From Actinomycetes bacterium (GTDB lineage: Bacteria > Actinomycetota > Acidimicrobiia > Acidimicrobiales > Ilumatobacteraceae): DNA of 64,000 bases. Every line of letters begins with the position of its first letter. Position 1 is the stretch's first letter. Location: positions 186,001 through 250,000 of the forward strand of contig JAKOUY010000023.1 of assembly GCA_029782355.1 (NCBI GenBank). The letters are read 5' to 3'. The translations under genes and the position numbers were made by a program. Positions 18,006 to 25,726 of the stretch are shown piece after piece. Under the pieces are notes generated by a model. That model worked only from the letters and a program-made list of their open reading frames with translations, was not told where the DNA came from and did no database searches.

Positions 18006-18900
18006 CTGCCTGGTCGCCCTGCCGCCGGCCACGGGTGGGGCGACGCTCTTCGCCAAGAACAGCGACCGTCCGCCGGACGAGACGATGGTGACGGAACGGC
18101 TCGGTCCGCGGTCCGCCGAGCGATGGACGCGCACCACCCACCTCGACGTGTCCGGCCACGACCGAGCGACGATCCCGTGCTGGCTGACCCGCCCGGCGTG
18201 GTCGTGGGGTGCCGAGCACGGGGTCAACGCGGCCGGCGTGGCCGCCGGCAACGAGGCGATCTACACCACCCTCGATCCACGATCGGCCGCCCCGGCGCTG
18301 ACCGGGCTGGACCTCGTCCGCCTGGTGCTCGAGCGCGCCGAGCGCGCCGAGGACGCCGTCGCCCTGGTGGTCGACCTGCTCGACCGCTACGGGCAGGGTG
18401 GCACCGGCCACGATCCGGCCGGTCGGCGAGGCCCCAAGGCGTACTGGAGCAGCCTGCTGGTCGCCGATCCGCAGCGGGCCTACGTGATCGAGACGTCGGG
18501 ACGAGACCTCGCCGTCGAGCAGGTCGCCGAGGTCCGGGCGATCAGCAACCGGACAACCATCCCGGACTTCGATGCCCGCCACCGCCATCCGCGCCAGCCC
18601 GTCGAGCGGCTGGTGGACCCGCGCTGGCACGCCTCCCAGCGGGTGCTCGCCGAGCGGCCGGTGACCGTCGAGGGTCTGGCCGACCACCTCCGCACCCACG
18701 AGGCCGCCGAACCAGGGTGGAGCGTGTGCATGCACGTCGACGGGATCGAGGTGACCACCGCCTCGATGATCGCCGAGCTGCGCGGCGATGGCCCGCAGCG
18801 GATCCACTGGCTGCTCGGTTCCCCGTGCCAGGCGAGCTACTCGACCATCGAGCTTCCCGGTTCGGCGGGCCCCGTCGCGCCGGTCGGCGGGCGGCCGTAA
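17998..18900 (+). CDS. Secernin-like peptidase C69 family hydrolase
   Basis: A 300-residue N-terminal-nucleophile hydrolase. The N-terminus MCDCLVALPPATGG...FAKNSDRPPDE is the hallmark of secernin/dipeptidase A type C69 proteins: after removal of Met, Cys2 becomes the nucleophile. Further conserved parts are WGAEHGVNAAGVAAGNEAI and AYVIETSGRDLAVEQV...AISNRTTI. Family members are dipeptidases or amidases; the substrate here is unknown. Start GTG 17998 overlaps the upstream gene by 8 nt and is fixed by the need for Cys at position 2. Confidence 0.82.
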   Translation: MCDCLVALPPATGGATLFAKNSDRPPDETMVTERLGPRSAERWTRTTHLDVSGHDRATIPCWLTRPAWSWGAEHGVNAAGVAAGNEAIYTTLDPRSAAPALTGLDLVRLVLERAERAEDAVALVVDLLDRYGQGGTGHDPAGRRGPKAYWSSLLVADPQRAYVIETSGRDLAVEQVAEVRAISNRTTIPDFDARHRHPRQPVERLVDPRWHASQRVLAERPVTVEGLADHLRTHEAAEPGWSVCMHVDGIEVTTASMIAELRGDGPQRIHWLLGSPCQASYSTIELPGSAGPVAPVGGRP

Positions 18901-18903
18901 CCT
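18898..18903 (+). promoter_or_regulatory. -10 element TAACCT of selD (predicted leaderless)
   Basis: TAACCT includes the stop codon of the preceding gene and ends 8 nt before ATG 18912. Confidence 0.4.
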
Positions 18904-18911
18904 GGCGGGCG

Positions 18912-19925
18912 ATGAGCGGTCCGACGATGGAGGGTGCGCCGCTGCGGCTGACGGAATGGACGTCCTGCGGTGGCTGCGCCGCCAAGTTCGGGGCCTCGCT
19001 GCTGACGGGCCTGCTCGGCGAGTTCCCGGGCGGTGCCGATCCGGCGCTGCTGGTCGGCTTGGCTCCCTTCGACGACGCCGCCATCTACCGGTTGACCGAC
19101 GATCTGGCACTGGTCTCCACCACCGACTTCTTCCCCCCACTGGTCGACGATCCGGCCGACTTCGGCGCCATTGCCGCGGCCAACGCGTGCAGTGACGTGT
19201 TCGCCATGGGCGGACGGGTGGCGGTGGCGATCAACGTCGCGGCGTTCCCCGAACACTTCCCGCACCACGCCATCGCCACCATCTTCGCCAGCGCCGCCGA
19301 CGTGGTGGCCGAGGCGGGTGGGTCGGTGGCAGGAGGCCACACCATCCGCAACCCGGAGCCGATCTTCGGGCTCGCCGTGCAGGGTCTGGTTCACCCGGAC
19401 CGGGTGTTACGCAAGGGCGGTGCCCGGCCGGGCGACATCGCCGTGCTGGGCAAGCCGCTCGGGACCGGCCTGGTGCTGGCCGGGGGTACGGATGCCGAGC
19501 GCCGGGCCGCCGTGAGCGGGATGCGCCAGCTCAACCGCGTACCGGCCGAGCAGCTCGCCGCCGTCGGTGCCGCGGCCCACGCGGTCACCGACGTGACCGG
19601 CTTCGGCCTGGCCGGGCACGGCTGGGAGATGGCCGAGCGCAGCGGCCTCCAGCTGCACCTCGCCACGGAGACGTTGCCGGCCTATCCGGGCGCCCGCCAG
19701 GCGGCAGGACGCGGGGTGCGCACCGGTGGTGACGCCCGCAACCGTGACTACCTGGCCGGACACCTCCGCTCGACCGCCGAGCCGACGGGCGAGGCGCTGT
19801 GCTTCGATCCGCAGACATCCGGTGGGCTGCTGGCCGCCGTCGAGCCGGCCGCCGTGGCGGACCTCGACGGGTTCACCGTGGTCGGCGAGTTCGTCGCCGG
19901 CCCGCCGGGCCTCGTCCTGCGCTGA
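18912..19925 (+). CDS. selD: Selenide, water dikinase
   Basis: A 337-residue ATP-dependent enzyme making selenophosphate, the selenium donor for selenocysteine and 2-selenouridine tRNA. The active-site segment TSCGGCAAK carries Cys22 and Lys25, which align with the essential Cys17 and Lys20 of E. coli SelD. Other family parts are TTDFFPPLVDDP, SDVFAMGG, VAGGHTIRNPEP and DVTGFGLAGHGWEMA. It is a cysteine form, not a selenoprotein. No selA, selB, selC or ybbB-type gene is in the window. A TTA leucine codon, rare in this GC content, is at 19407-19409. The rnhB start overlaps its stop (TGATG). Confidence 0.93.
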   Translation: MSGPTMEGAPLRLTEWTSCGGCAAKFGASLLTGLLGEFPGGADPALLVGLAPFDDAAIYRLTDDLALVSTTDFFPPLVDDPADFGAIAAANACSDVFAMGGRVAVAINVAAFPEHFPHHAIATIFASAADVVAEAGGSVAGGHTIRNPEPIFGLAVQGLVHPDRVLRKGGARPGDIAVLGKPLGTGLVLAGGTDAERRAAVSGMRQLNRVPAEQLAAVGAAAHAVTDVTGFGLAGHGWEMAERSGLQLHLATETLPAYPGARQAAGRGVRTGGDARNRDYLAGHLRSTAEPTGEALCFDPQTSGGLLAAVEPAAVADLDGFTVVGEFVAGPPGLVLR

Positions 19926-20608
19926 TGGTCAGCGCGGCCCGACGTCCGCCCAACCGCTCGCTCGAGCGGGAGCTGCTGGCCGACGGTCACCAGTGCGTCG
20001 TCGGCATCGACGAGGTCGGCCGCGGGGCGTGGGCCGGTCCGCTGGTGGTCGGCGCCGCTGTGCTCCCGCTGGACCGCCGGGTCAACGGGGTGCGCGACTC
20101 CAAGCTGCTCACCGAGGGGGCCCGCGAGCACCTGTTCCAGCGGATCGCCAGTTGGTGCACCACCTGGGCGGTGGGCGAGGCCAGCCAGGCGGAGTGCGAC
20201 GAACTGGGCATGGCCGAGGCCCAGCGGGTGGCAGCCCGGCGGGCGATCCAGGCCCTCGCCGTGCGTCCGGACGTGGCGGTGGTGGACGGCACGTGGGACT
20301 TCGTCGGCGACGCCGTCGAGCGTGTCGTCACCCGGGTCAAGGCCGATCGCACCTGCCTGCCGGTGGCCGCGGCAAGCGTGCTGGCCAAGGTCAGCCGCGA
20401 TCGGTGGATGCGCCAGATGGCCGAGCACTACCCGTTGTGGGGGTTCGAGGCCAACAAGGGCTACCCGTGCCACCATCATCGGGCGGCGCTCTGCGCCCAT
20501 GGCCCGTCGGCCATCCACCGCCGCACCTGGGTGTTCATGGACCACTACGTCCCGTGGGCGGGCGTTCCGCGGCTGCCACCCGCCGGCAGCCAGATCGCCC
20601 TGTTCTGA
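19925..20608 (+). CDS. rnhB: Ribonuclease HII
   Basis: A 227-residue enzyme that cuts RNA in RNA-DNA hybrids and removes misincorporated ribonucleotides. Catalytic acidic residues are visible in VVGIDEVGRGAWAGPLVVGA (D, E) and in VVDGTWDF, with the conserved KADRTCLPVAAASVLAKVSRDRWM and GYPCHHHRAAL that resemble KADAxxxxIAAASIxAKVxRD and GYxTxxH of the family. ATG 19925 overlaps the selD stop by one base, so it is probably co-translated. Its last 74 nt overlap the 3' end of the cystathionine gamma-synthase gene on the other strand. Confidence 0.94.
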   Translation: MVSAARRPPNRSLERELLADGHQCVVGIDEVGRGAWAGPLVVGAAVLPLDRRVNGVRDSKLLTEGAREHLFQRIASWCTTWAVGEASQAECDELGMAEAQRVAARRAIQALAVRPDVAVVDGTWDFVGDAVERVVTRVKADRTCLPVAAASVLAKVSRDRWMRQMAEHYPLWGFEANKGYPCHHHRAALCAHGPSAIHRRTWVFMDHYVPWAGVPRLPPAGSQIALF

Positions 20609-21761
20609 CCGATCCGCCGAGGGCCTGCTCGAGGTCGGCGACCAGGTCGTCGGGGTGCTCGATCCCGACCGACAGCCGGATCAGGTTGTCCGGGACCTCC
20701 AGCGGCGAGCCGGCCGCCGAGGCGTGGGTCATCCGTGCCGGGTGCTCGATCAGGCTCTCCACCGCCCCGAGCGACTCGGCGAGGGTGAACAGCTCCGTGC
20801 GCGCCACGATGTCCATGGCCCGCGCCGCCCCGCCGCGAACGGTGAAGCTGACCATGCCACCGAAGTCGTTCATCTGCTTGGCTGCCGCAGCGTGGCCCGG
20901 GTGATCGGGGAGCTGCGGGTAGTAGACCCGCTCGACCGACGGGTGCCCGACCAGCAGATCGACGACCGCCCGGGCGTTGCTGCAGTGTCGCTCCATGCGC
21001 AGCGCCAGGGTCTTCACCCCGCGCAGGGTGAGGTAGCAGTCGAAGGGCGCCGGCACCGCCCCGGCCGCGTTCTGGGTGAAGCGCAACCGCTCGGCCAGCG
21101 AGTCGTCGTCGACGGCGACGAACCCGCCGACCACGTCGCTGTGCCCGCCCAGGTACTTGGTCGCCGAGTGCACCACCACGTCGGCGCCGAGGGTGAGCGG
21201 CTGCTGGAGCGCCGGGGTGGCGAAGGTGTTGTCGACCACGACCAGCGCCCCGTGCCGGTGGGCCAGTGCGGCGACGGCCTCGATGTCGACGCAACGGAGC
21301 AGGGGGTTGGTGGGCGTCTCCAGCCAGACCATCGCCGTGTCCGCCGGCCAGTCGGCCGCGAGGGCATCGACGTCGAGCAGATCGACGGCGCTCCAGGGCA
21401 GAGCGGTGTGCACCCGGGAGATCAACCGGAACGTGCCACCGTAGGCATCGTTGCCCAGCAGCACCCGCCCGCCGGGCGCCAGCAGGCGGAGGATGTTGTC
21501 CTCGGCCGCCAACCCGCTGGCGAACGACAGCCCGTGGCCGGCCCGCTCCAGCGCGGCGACGCACGTCTCCAGGGCCGTGCGCGTCGGGTTGCCGCTGCGG
21601 CTGTACTCGTAGCCCTGGTGCTGGCCGACGGCGTGCTGGCGGAAGGTGGTGGACAGGGAGATCGGGGTCACCACGGCGCCGGTGGCGGGGTCGGCCTCCT
21701 GGCCGACGTGGATCGCCTGGGTCTCGAACGCCCAGCCGAGTTGTGCGGCGCGCTCACCCAC
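20535..21761 (-). CDS. Cystathionine gamma-synthase/gamma-lyase
   Basis: A 408-residue PLP enzyme of the Cys/Met metabolism family. Substrate and cofactor motifs are intact: YEYSRSGNPTR, ASGLAAEDN, WLETPTNPLL, VVDNTFATP and SATKYLGGHSD with the PLP lysine (Lys202). The family covers cystathionine gamma-synthase (MetB) and gamma-lyase. The gene starts inside the end of the cystathionine beta-synthase gene (8-nt overlap), so the pair probably runs reverse transsulfuration, from homocysteine to cysteine, which favours the lyase role. The last 30 residues extend past the usual end and overlap rnhB by 74 nt. Confidence 0.87.
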   Translation of the reverse strand: MGERAAQLGWAFETQAIHVGQEADPATGAVVTPISLSTTFRQHAVGQHQGYEYSRSGNPTRTALETCVAALERAGHGLSFASGLAAEDNILRLLAPGGRVLLGNDAYGGTFRLISRVHTALPWSAVDLLDVDALAADWPADTAMVWLETPTNPLLRCVDIEAVAALAHRHGALVVVDNTFATPALQQPLTLGADVVVHSATKYLGGHSDVVGGFVAVDDDSLAERLRFTQNAAGAVPAPFDCYLTLRGVKTLALRMERHCSNARAVVDLLVGHPSVERVYYPQLPDHPGHAAAAKQMNDFGGMVSFTVRGGAARAMDIVARTELFTLAESLGAVESLIEHPARMTHASAAGSPLEVPDNLIRLSVGIEHPDDLVADLEQALGGSVRTGRSGCRRVAAAERPPTGRSGP

Positions 21762-23166
21762 GGGCAGCCTCCTCGAAGTAGCGCAGCAGGTCGCTGCGGG
21801 TCAGCACGCTGAGCGGGCGGCCGCCGGACAGCACCAGCAGGGCCGGCGCCGAGGCCAGCCGTTCGACGGCCAACGTCATCGGCTGGCCGGCCCCGATGGT
21901 GGGCAGCTTCGGACCCATGATCTGCTCCACCGGGGCGTCGAGCAGGTGCGGATCGGCGGCGATCGCCGCCATCAGGTGGAGTTCGTCGACCGCCCCGCTC
22001 ACCTCGGCGGCGGCGAACGGTGGGGTGTTCTTGCACACCGGGAGCTGGCTGATGCCGTTGGCCTGCATCAGGTCCACCGCCCGGCGGACGGAGTCCGCCG
22101 GGTTGACGTAGAGCAGCGACGGCGTCGTCCGGCTGGCGGCGAGGACGGCGGACACGCACTCCGAGCACTCCTGGAGGAACCCGTAGCCCGCCATCCAGCC
22201 GTCGTCGAACACCCGCGACAGGTAGCCGCGCCCGGAGTCCGGGTTGAGCACCACGACGATGTCCTCCGGCTGGGCCCGCTGGGCCACCTGGATGGCTGCC
22301 GCCACCGCCAGGCCGCCCGACCCGCCGATCAGGATGCCCTCCACCTGGCTGACCTGGCGAGCCGTCAGGAAGCTCTGCTCGTCGCTGATCGGGATGACCT
22401 CGTCGTACACCGTCGGATCCCATGCGGCCGGGAAGAAGTCCTCGCCGACGCCCTCGACGAGGTACGGCCGGCCGGCACCGCCGGAGAACACCGAGGCGTC
22501 CGGGTCGGCGGCGATCACCCGCACCGCCGGGTTGCGCGACTTCAGGTACCGGGCCGTCCCGGTGATGGTGCCGCACGTCCCCGCGCCGGCGACGAAGTGG
22601 GTGATCCGTCCACCCGTCTGCTCCCACAGCTCCGGTCCGGTGGTCTGCTGGTGGGCCAGCGGGTTGTTCGGATTGGCGTACTGGTTGGGGCGAAAGGCGT
22701 TGCGCTCACGGGTCAGGCGCTCGGCGACGCGGTAGTAGCTCTGGGGATCCTCCGGGGCGACGGCGACCGGGCAGACCACGACCTCGGCACCGTAGGCCCG
22801 CAACAGGCTGACCTTCTCCGGAGCGACCTTGTCGGTCATGACGAACACGCAGCGGTAGCCGCGTTGGGCGGCCACGATGGCCAGGCCGACCCCGGTGTTC
22901 CCGCTGGTGGGCTCGACGATCGTCCCGCCCGGTTGCAGCGACCCGTCGCGTTCGGCGGCCAGGATCATCTCCAGAGCCGGGCGGTCCTTGGACGAGCCGC
23001 CCGGGTTGGTGGTCTCCATCTTCATCGCCAGCACGCACGCCAGGCCGTAGCGCTCGCTGATCTGGCGCAATCGGACCAGCGGCGTGTTGCCGATGGTGTC
23101 GAGGACGCTGTCGGCGATCTGCGTGCCGTGCAGCCGGGTGTCGGTCGAGTCGTCGCCCCAGGGCAT
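21754..23166 (-). CDS. cbs: Cystathionine beta-synthase
   Basis: A 470-residue fold-type II PLP enzyme that condenses serine (or acetylserine) with homocysteine. The catalytic domain (1-320) has TIGNTPLVRL, ETTNPGGSSKDRPAL with the PLP lysine Lys60, EPTSGNTGVGLA and GAGTCGTITG. Two CBS domains fill the C-terminus (about 340-465; TPSLLYVNPADSVRRAVDLM and VLTRSDLLRYFEEA), as in actinobacterial enzymes that may sense adenosyl compounds. It is the first gene of the transsulfuration pair and has a -10 element 8 nt before ATG 23166. Confidence 0.92.
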   Translation of the reverse strand: MPWGDDSTDTRLHGTQIADSVLDTIGNTPLVRLRQISERYGLACVLAMKMETTNPGGSSKDRPALEMILAAERDGSLQPGGTIVEPTSGNTGVGLAIVAAQRGYRCVFVMTDKVAPEKVSLLRAYGAEVVVCPVAVAPEDPQSYYRVAERLTRERNAFRPNQYANPNNPLAHQQTTGPELWEQTGGRITHFVAGAGTCGTITGTARYLKSRNPAVRVIAADPDASVFSGGAGRPYLVEGVGEDFFPAAWDPTVYDEVIPISDEQSFLTARQVSQVEGILIGGSGGLAVAAAIQVAQRAQPEDIVVVLNPDSGRGYLSRVFDDGWMAGYGFLQECSECVSAVLAASRTTPSLLYVNPADSVRRAVDLMQANGISQLPVCKNTPPFAAAEVSGAVDELHLMAAIAADPHLLDAPVEQIMGPKLPTIGAGQPMTLAVERLASAPALLVLSGGRPLSVLTRSDLLRYFEEAARG

Positions 23167-23174
23167 AGGGCGCG

Positions 23175-23180
23175 AGGGTA
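23175..23180 (-). promoter_or_regulatory. -10 element TACCCT of cbs (predicted leaderless)
   Basis: On the minus strand TACCCT ends 8 nt before ATG 23166. Confidence 0.45.
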
Positions 23181-23182
23181 GA

Positions 23183-23776
23183 TCAGCTGACGGTGATGTC
23201 CACCGTCTGGCCGCGCGCCGCGTGACTGTTCGGCCCGGCGCCGAGGTTGCAGATCAGCACGTACTTGCCAGGCTTGAGGTCGATCGTCAGGGAGGCGGTC
23301 TGCCCGCTGTCGAGCCGGCTGGTCCGCCCGATGATGTTCGCCGCGCCCAACTTGGTCTCGTCCACGGCCCCGTTGGACTGGTGGGGGAGCGAGGCGTAGG
23401 AGTCGCCCCGGAAGACGGCGAACTCGTGGATCCGCTGGCCGGCGTTGGTCACGTTGAACGTCACCGTTCCGGCCCGAACGGTGGCATCCGGTGTGATCGT
23501 GAACTCGGCCAGCTTGATCCCGACCGTCTCCGCGGCATTCCCTCCGGCCGTCGCAGTGGCGCCGGTGGTGGCAGCTGCCCCGGTGGTCGCCGCAACGGTG
23601 ATCGGTGCCACCTGGGTGCCCGCCGCGGTGGTGGACTGCGACGCGGTCCCCGGCCCGGGTGTGGTCGCCGTCCGGGCCGTGGTGCCGGCCGACGACGTCG
23701 TGTCGTCCGAACATGCCACGGCGAGCGAACCGAGCGAGACGAGCACGGCAATCGAGGACACGAGGCGGCGACCCAT
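23183..23776 (-). CDS. Cupredoxin-like lipoprotein with a Gln axial ligand
   Basis: A 197-residue lipoprotein. The signal peptide ends in lipobox LAVAC (Cys22), followed by a Thr/Ala-rich linker to about residue 85 and a cupredoxin beta-sandwich. Type 1 copper ligands are predicted as His117 (RIHEF), Cys176 (LICNL), His185 (NSHAARG) and, at the place of the usual axial Met, Gln190. The spacing H-x4-Q matches H-x4-M of plastocyanin-like proteins, and Gln is the axial ligand in stellacyanins. It would act as an envelope electron carrier or copper protein. Copper binding is inferred, not shown. Confidence 0.75.
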   Translation of the reverse strand: MGRRLVSSIAVLVSLGSLAVACSDDTTSSAGTTARTATTPGPGTASQSTTAAGTQVAPITVAATTGAAATTGATATAGGNAAETVGIKLAEFTITPDATVRAGTVTFNVTNAGQRIHEFAVFRGDSYASLPHQSNGAVDETKLGAANIIGRTSRLDSGQTASLTIDLKPGKYVLICNLGAGPNSHAARGQTVDITVS

Positions 23777-23783
23777 CCGGGAG

Positions 23784-23789
23784 AGCGTA
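23784..23789 (-). promoter_or_regulatory. -10 element TACGCT of the cupredoxin gene (predicted leaderless)
   Basis: On the minus strand TACGCT ends 7 nt before ATG 23776. Confidence 0.5.
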
Positions 23790-23816
23790 GTCGGCGCGGC
23801 GCGCCAGGTGAGTCGC

Positions 23817-23822
23817 TACATT
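23817..23822 (+). promoter_or_regulatory. -10 element TACATT (predicted leaderless)
   Basis: TACATT ends 7 nt before GTG 23830. Confidence 0.5.
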
Positions 23823-23829
23823 CCCCACC

Positions 23830-24306
23830 GTGGAGACCGTCTTCAACCTGCCGGCGCACGTGTTCTTCGTGCACGCCCCGCTCGTGCTCGTCCCCCTCGT
23901 CGCCGTCGGCTGCATCGTCCTGGCGGTCCGTCCGCGCTGGCAGGAGCGGGCCAACCCGTGGCTGCTCGGTGCGGCGGTGGTCGCCTTCGGCACCGTGCTG
24001 GCTGCCACCCAGAGTGGGGAGGCCTTCGACAGAGCGCTGCGGCGCAACCCCAACTTCGACGTCAGCGTCCGGCGCCACGCCGATCTGGCCGACACCACCC
24101 AGGTGATCACCTTCGTGATGGTCGCGCTGCTCGCCGTGGCGGTGGGGTCGGTGTGGTGGTCTCGCCGCAGCGAGCGACCGGTCTCGCCGGCCGTGCTGCG
24201 CGGCCTGTCGGCGGCTGCAGCGCTGGTCGGCGTGCTGGCCACCATCTGGATGGTCCGCACCGGCCACGAGGGTGCCCACCTAGTCTGGCAGGGAGTGCTC
24301 AAGTAG
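23830..24306 (+). CDS. DUF2231-type membrane protein
   Basis: A 158-residue protein with four hydrophobic segments (about 8-32, 45-62, 92-110, 126-146). The start ETVFNLPAHVFFVHAPLVLVPL, with HxxxVHxP, and the HADLADT segment between the second and third membrane helices match the DUF2231 family, whose members sit in the membrane and sometimes carry conserved histidines suited to haem or metals. No reaction is known. It is divergent from the cupredoxin gene and 49 nt upstream of the SWIM operon, which has its own -10 element. Confidence 0.75.
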   Translation: METVFNLPAHVFFVHAPLVLVPLVAVGCIVLAVRPRWQERANPWLLGAAVVAFGTVLAATQSGEAFDRALRRNPNFDVSVRRHADLADTTQVITFVMVALLAVAVGSVWWSRRSERPVSPAVLRGLSAAAALVGVLATIWMVRTGHEGAHLVWQGVLK

Positions 24307-24342
24307 AAGGGGGCGCCAGGAGATCGCGTCGCACCCCTCCGC

Positions 24343-24348
24343 TACGGT
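24343..24348 (+). promoter_or_regulatory. -10 element TACGGT of the SWIM-MoxR-VWA operon (predicted leaderless)
   Basis: TACGGT ends 7 nt before GTG 24356, the first gene of the five-gene operon. It is the only promoter-like element I see for these genes. Confidence 0.5.
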
Positions 24349-24355
24349 CGGGCGG

Positions 24356-25726
24356 GTGAGCGGTCCGGTGGTGTGGCAGGTCGAGCAGATCGCCGCGGTG
24401 GCTCCCTCGGCGGCGGCCTACGCCGCCGCCCAGCCCCTGGCGGTGGCGTCGCGGTGGTCCGGGACCGGGGTCGACGATCAGGCGCTGTGGGGTCGCTGCG
24501 GTGGGTCGGGGGCCGAGCCGTACGACGTGTTCGTCGACCACGTCGCTGCCCGCTTCGCCTGCTCGTGCCCCAGCCGGCAGGTGCCCTGCAAGCACGCCGT
24601 CGCCCTGCTGCTGGTGTGGGCACGCGGTGGCGTCGCCGCAGGGGTTCGCTCGGCAGCCGTCGACGAGTGGGTCCGCCGTGGCACGGCCGTTGTCGCCCGC
24701 CCGGACGAGGTCCGCCCGGCGCTCCCGGATCCGCAGGGATTGGTGGCCGTCACGGCCGATCCACCTGCTCCGCAGCGCGGTGACCGCGACGAGCGCGTCG
24801 CCCGGATGCGCGCCGGATTGGTCGAGCTGCGCCGCTGGCTCGGCGACCGGATGCGCACCGGGCTGTCCGACCCGGCGATGGCCCGCTTCGACACGTGGGA
24901 TCGCCTCGCCGCCCGGCTGGTCGATGCGCAGGTCGGCGGACTGGCCAACCGGGTCCGGCGGGTCGCCGGATTGGCCGGGGCCTCCGCCGACTGGCACCAG
25001 CAGGTCCTCGCCGAGTTGGGGATCCTCGACCTGCTGGCCGAAGCCGGGTTGCGGTTGGGTGAGCTCCCCGACGACCTCGCCGATTCGGTCGCCGTCGCGC
25101 TCGGGTGGCAGATCCGCCAGGCCAGCATCCTCGCCGGCGTTCCGGACACCGACCGGTGGCAGGTGCTCGGGCGCAGCGACACCCGGGAGGACCGCATCGA
25201 GGTCCGCCGGCTGTGGCTGCGCGGCGTGCAGTCCGGCGCGTGGGCCATGCTGCTGTCCTTCGCCGCCTACGGCCAGTCGCTGGACGGCTCCCTGCCGGTC
25301 GGTGCCGTGATCGATGGGGACCTGTACCGCTATCCGGGCCGATTGCGGTTGCGGGCCCTGCTCGGGTTGAGTTGCGGGGCACCGCAGTGGGGCGGTCCGC
25401 CGTCGGCCGTCACCGTCGCTCACGCCGTCGAGGAGGTCGGCCGCCAGGTCGCCGCCGAGCCGTGGATCGACCGGGTGCCGGTGTGCGTCGTGGCGGCCGT
25501 CGCCCCGGCTGCGGGGCGCTGGTGGCTCGTCGACGATCGCTCGATGGTGCCGCTCGATGCGCCCGGCGCCGTGGTGGCCACCCTCGCTGCGGCGGGGTCC
25601 GGTGAGATGGTCCCGACCACCTGCGAGTGGACGGCCAACGGGTTCGTCCCGCTCACCGTGCACCTCGCCGACCGGCACATCGACGTCGGTCGAGTGGCCG
25701 ACGCCTCGTTCGTGGGGGCGGCATGA
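24356..25726 (+). CDS. SWIM zinc-finger protein of the MoxR/VWA operon
   Basis: A 456-residue protein with a SWIM zinc-binding motif near the N-terminus: Cys69-x-Cys71, Cys78-x-His80 (FACSCPSRQVPCKHAVALL), the CxCx6CxH form. The rest (about 130-450) is helical with a final beta-type part and no known catalytic motif. SWIM modules bind DNA or protein. E. coli YehQ, also a SWIM protein, lies beside a MoxR and a VWA gene, and the same grouping here suggests a homologous role. The stop overlaps the next start (ATGA at 25723), so all five genes appear translationally coupled. Confidence 0.8.
   Translation: MSGPVVWQVEQIAAVAPSAAAYAAAQPLAVASRWSGTGVDDQALWGRCGGSGAEPYDVFVDHVAARFACSCPSRQVPCKHAVALLLVWARGGVAAGVRSAAVDEWVRRGTAVVARPDEVRPALPDPQGLVAVTADPPAPQRGDRDERVARMRAGLVELRRWLGDRMRTGLSDPAMARFDTWDRLAARLVDAQVGGLANRVRRVAGLAGASADWHQQVLAELGILDLLAEAGLRLGELPDDLADSVAVALGWQIRQASILAGVPDTDRWQVLGRSDTREDRIEVRRLWLRGVQSGAWAMLLSFAAYGQSLDGSLPVGAVIDGDLYRYPGRLRLRALLGLSCGAPQWGGPPSAVTVAHAVEEVGRQVAAEPWIDRVPVCVVAAVAPAAGRWWLVDDRSMVPLDAPGAVVATLAAAGSGEMVPTTCEWTANGFVPLTVHLADRHIDVGRVADASFVGAA

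Noticed and set aside
18961-18990. SelD as a selenoprotein with in-frame TGA at the active site.
   Set aside because: The codon at the catalytic place is TGC (Cys22).
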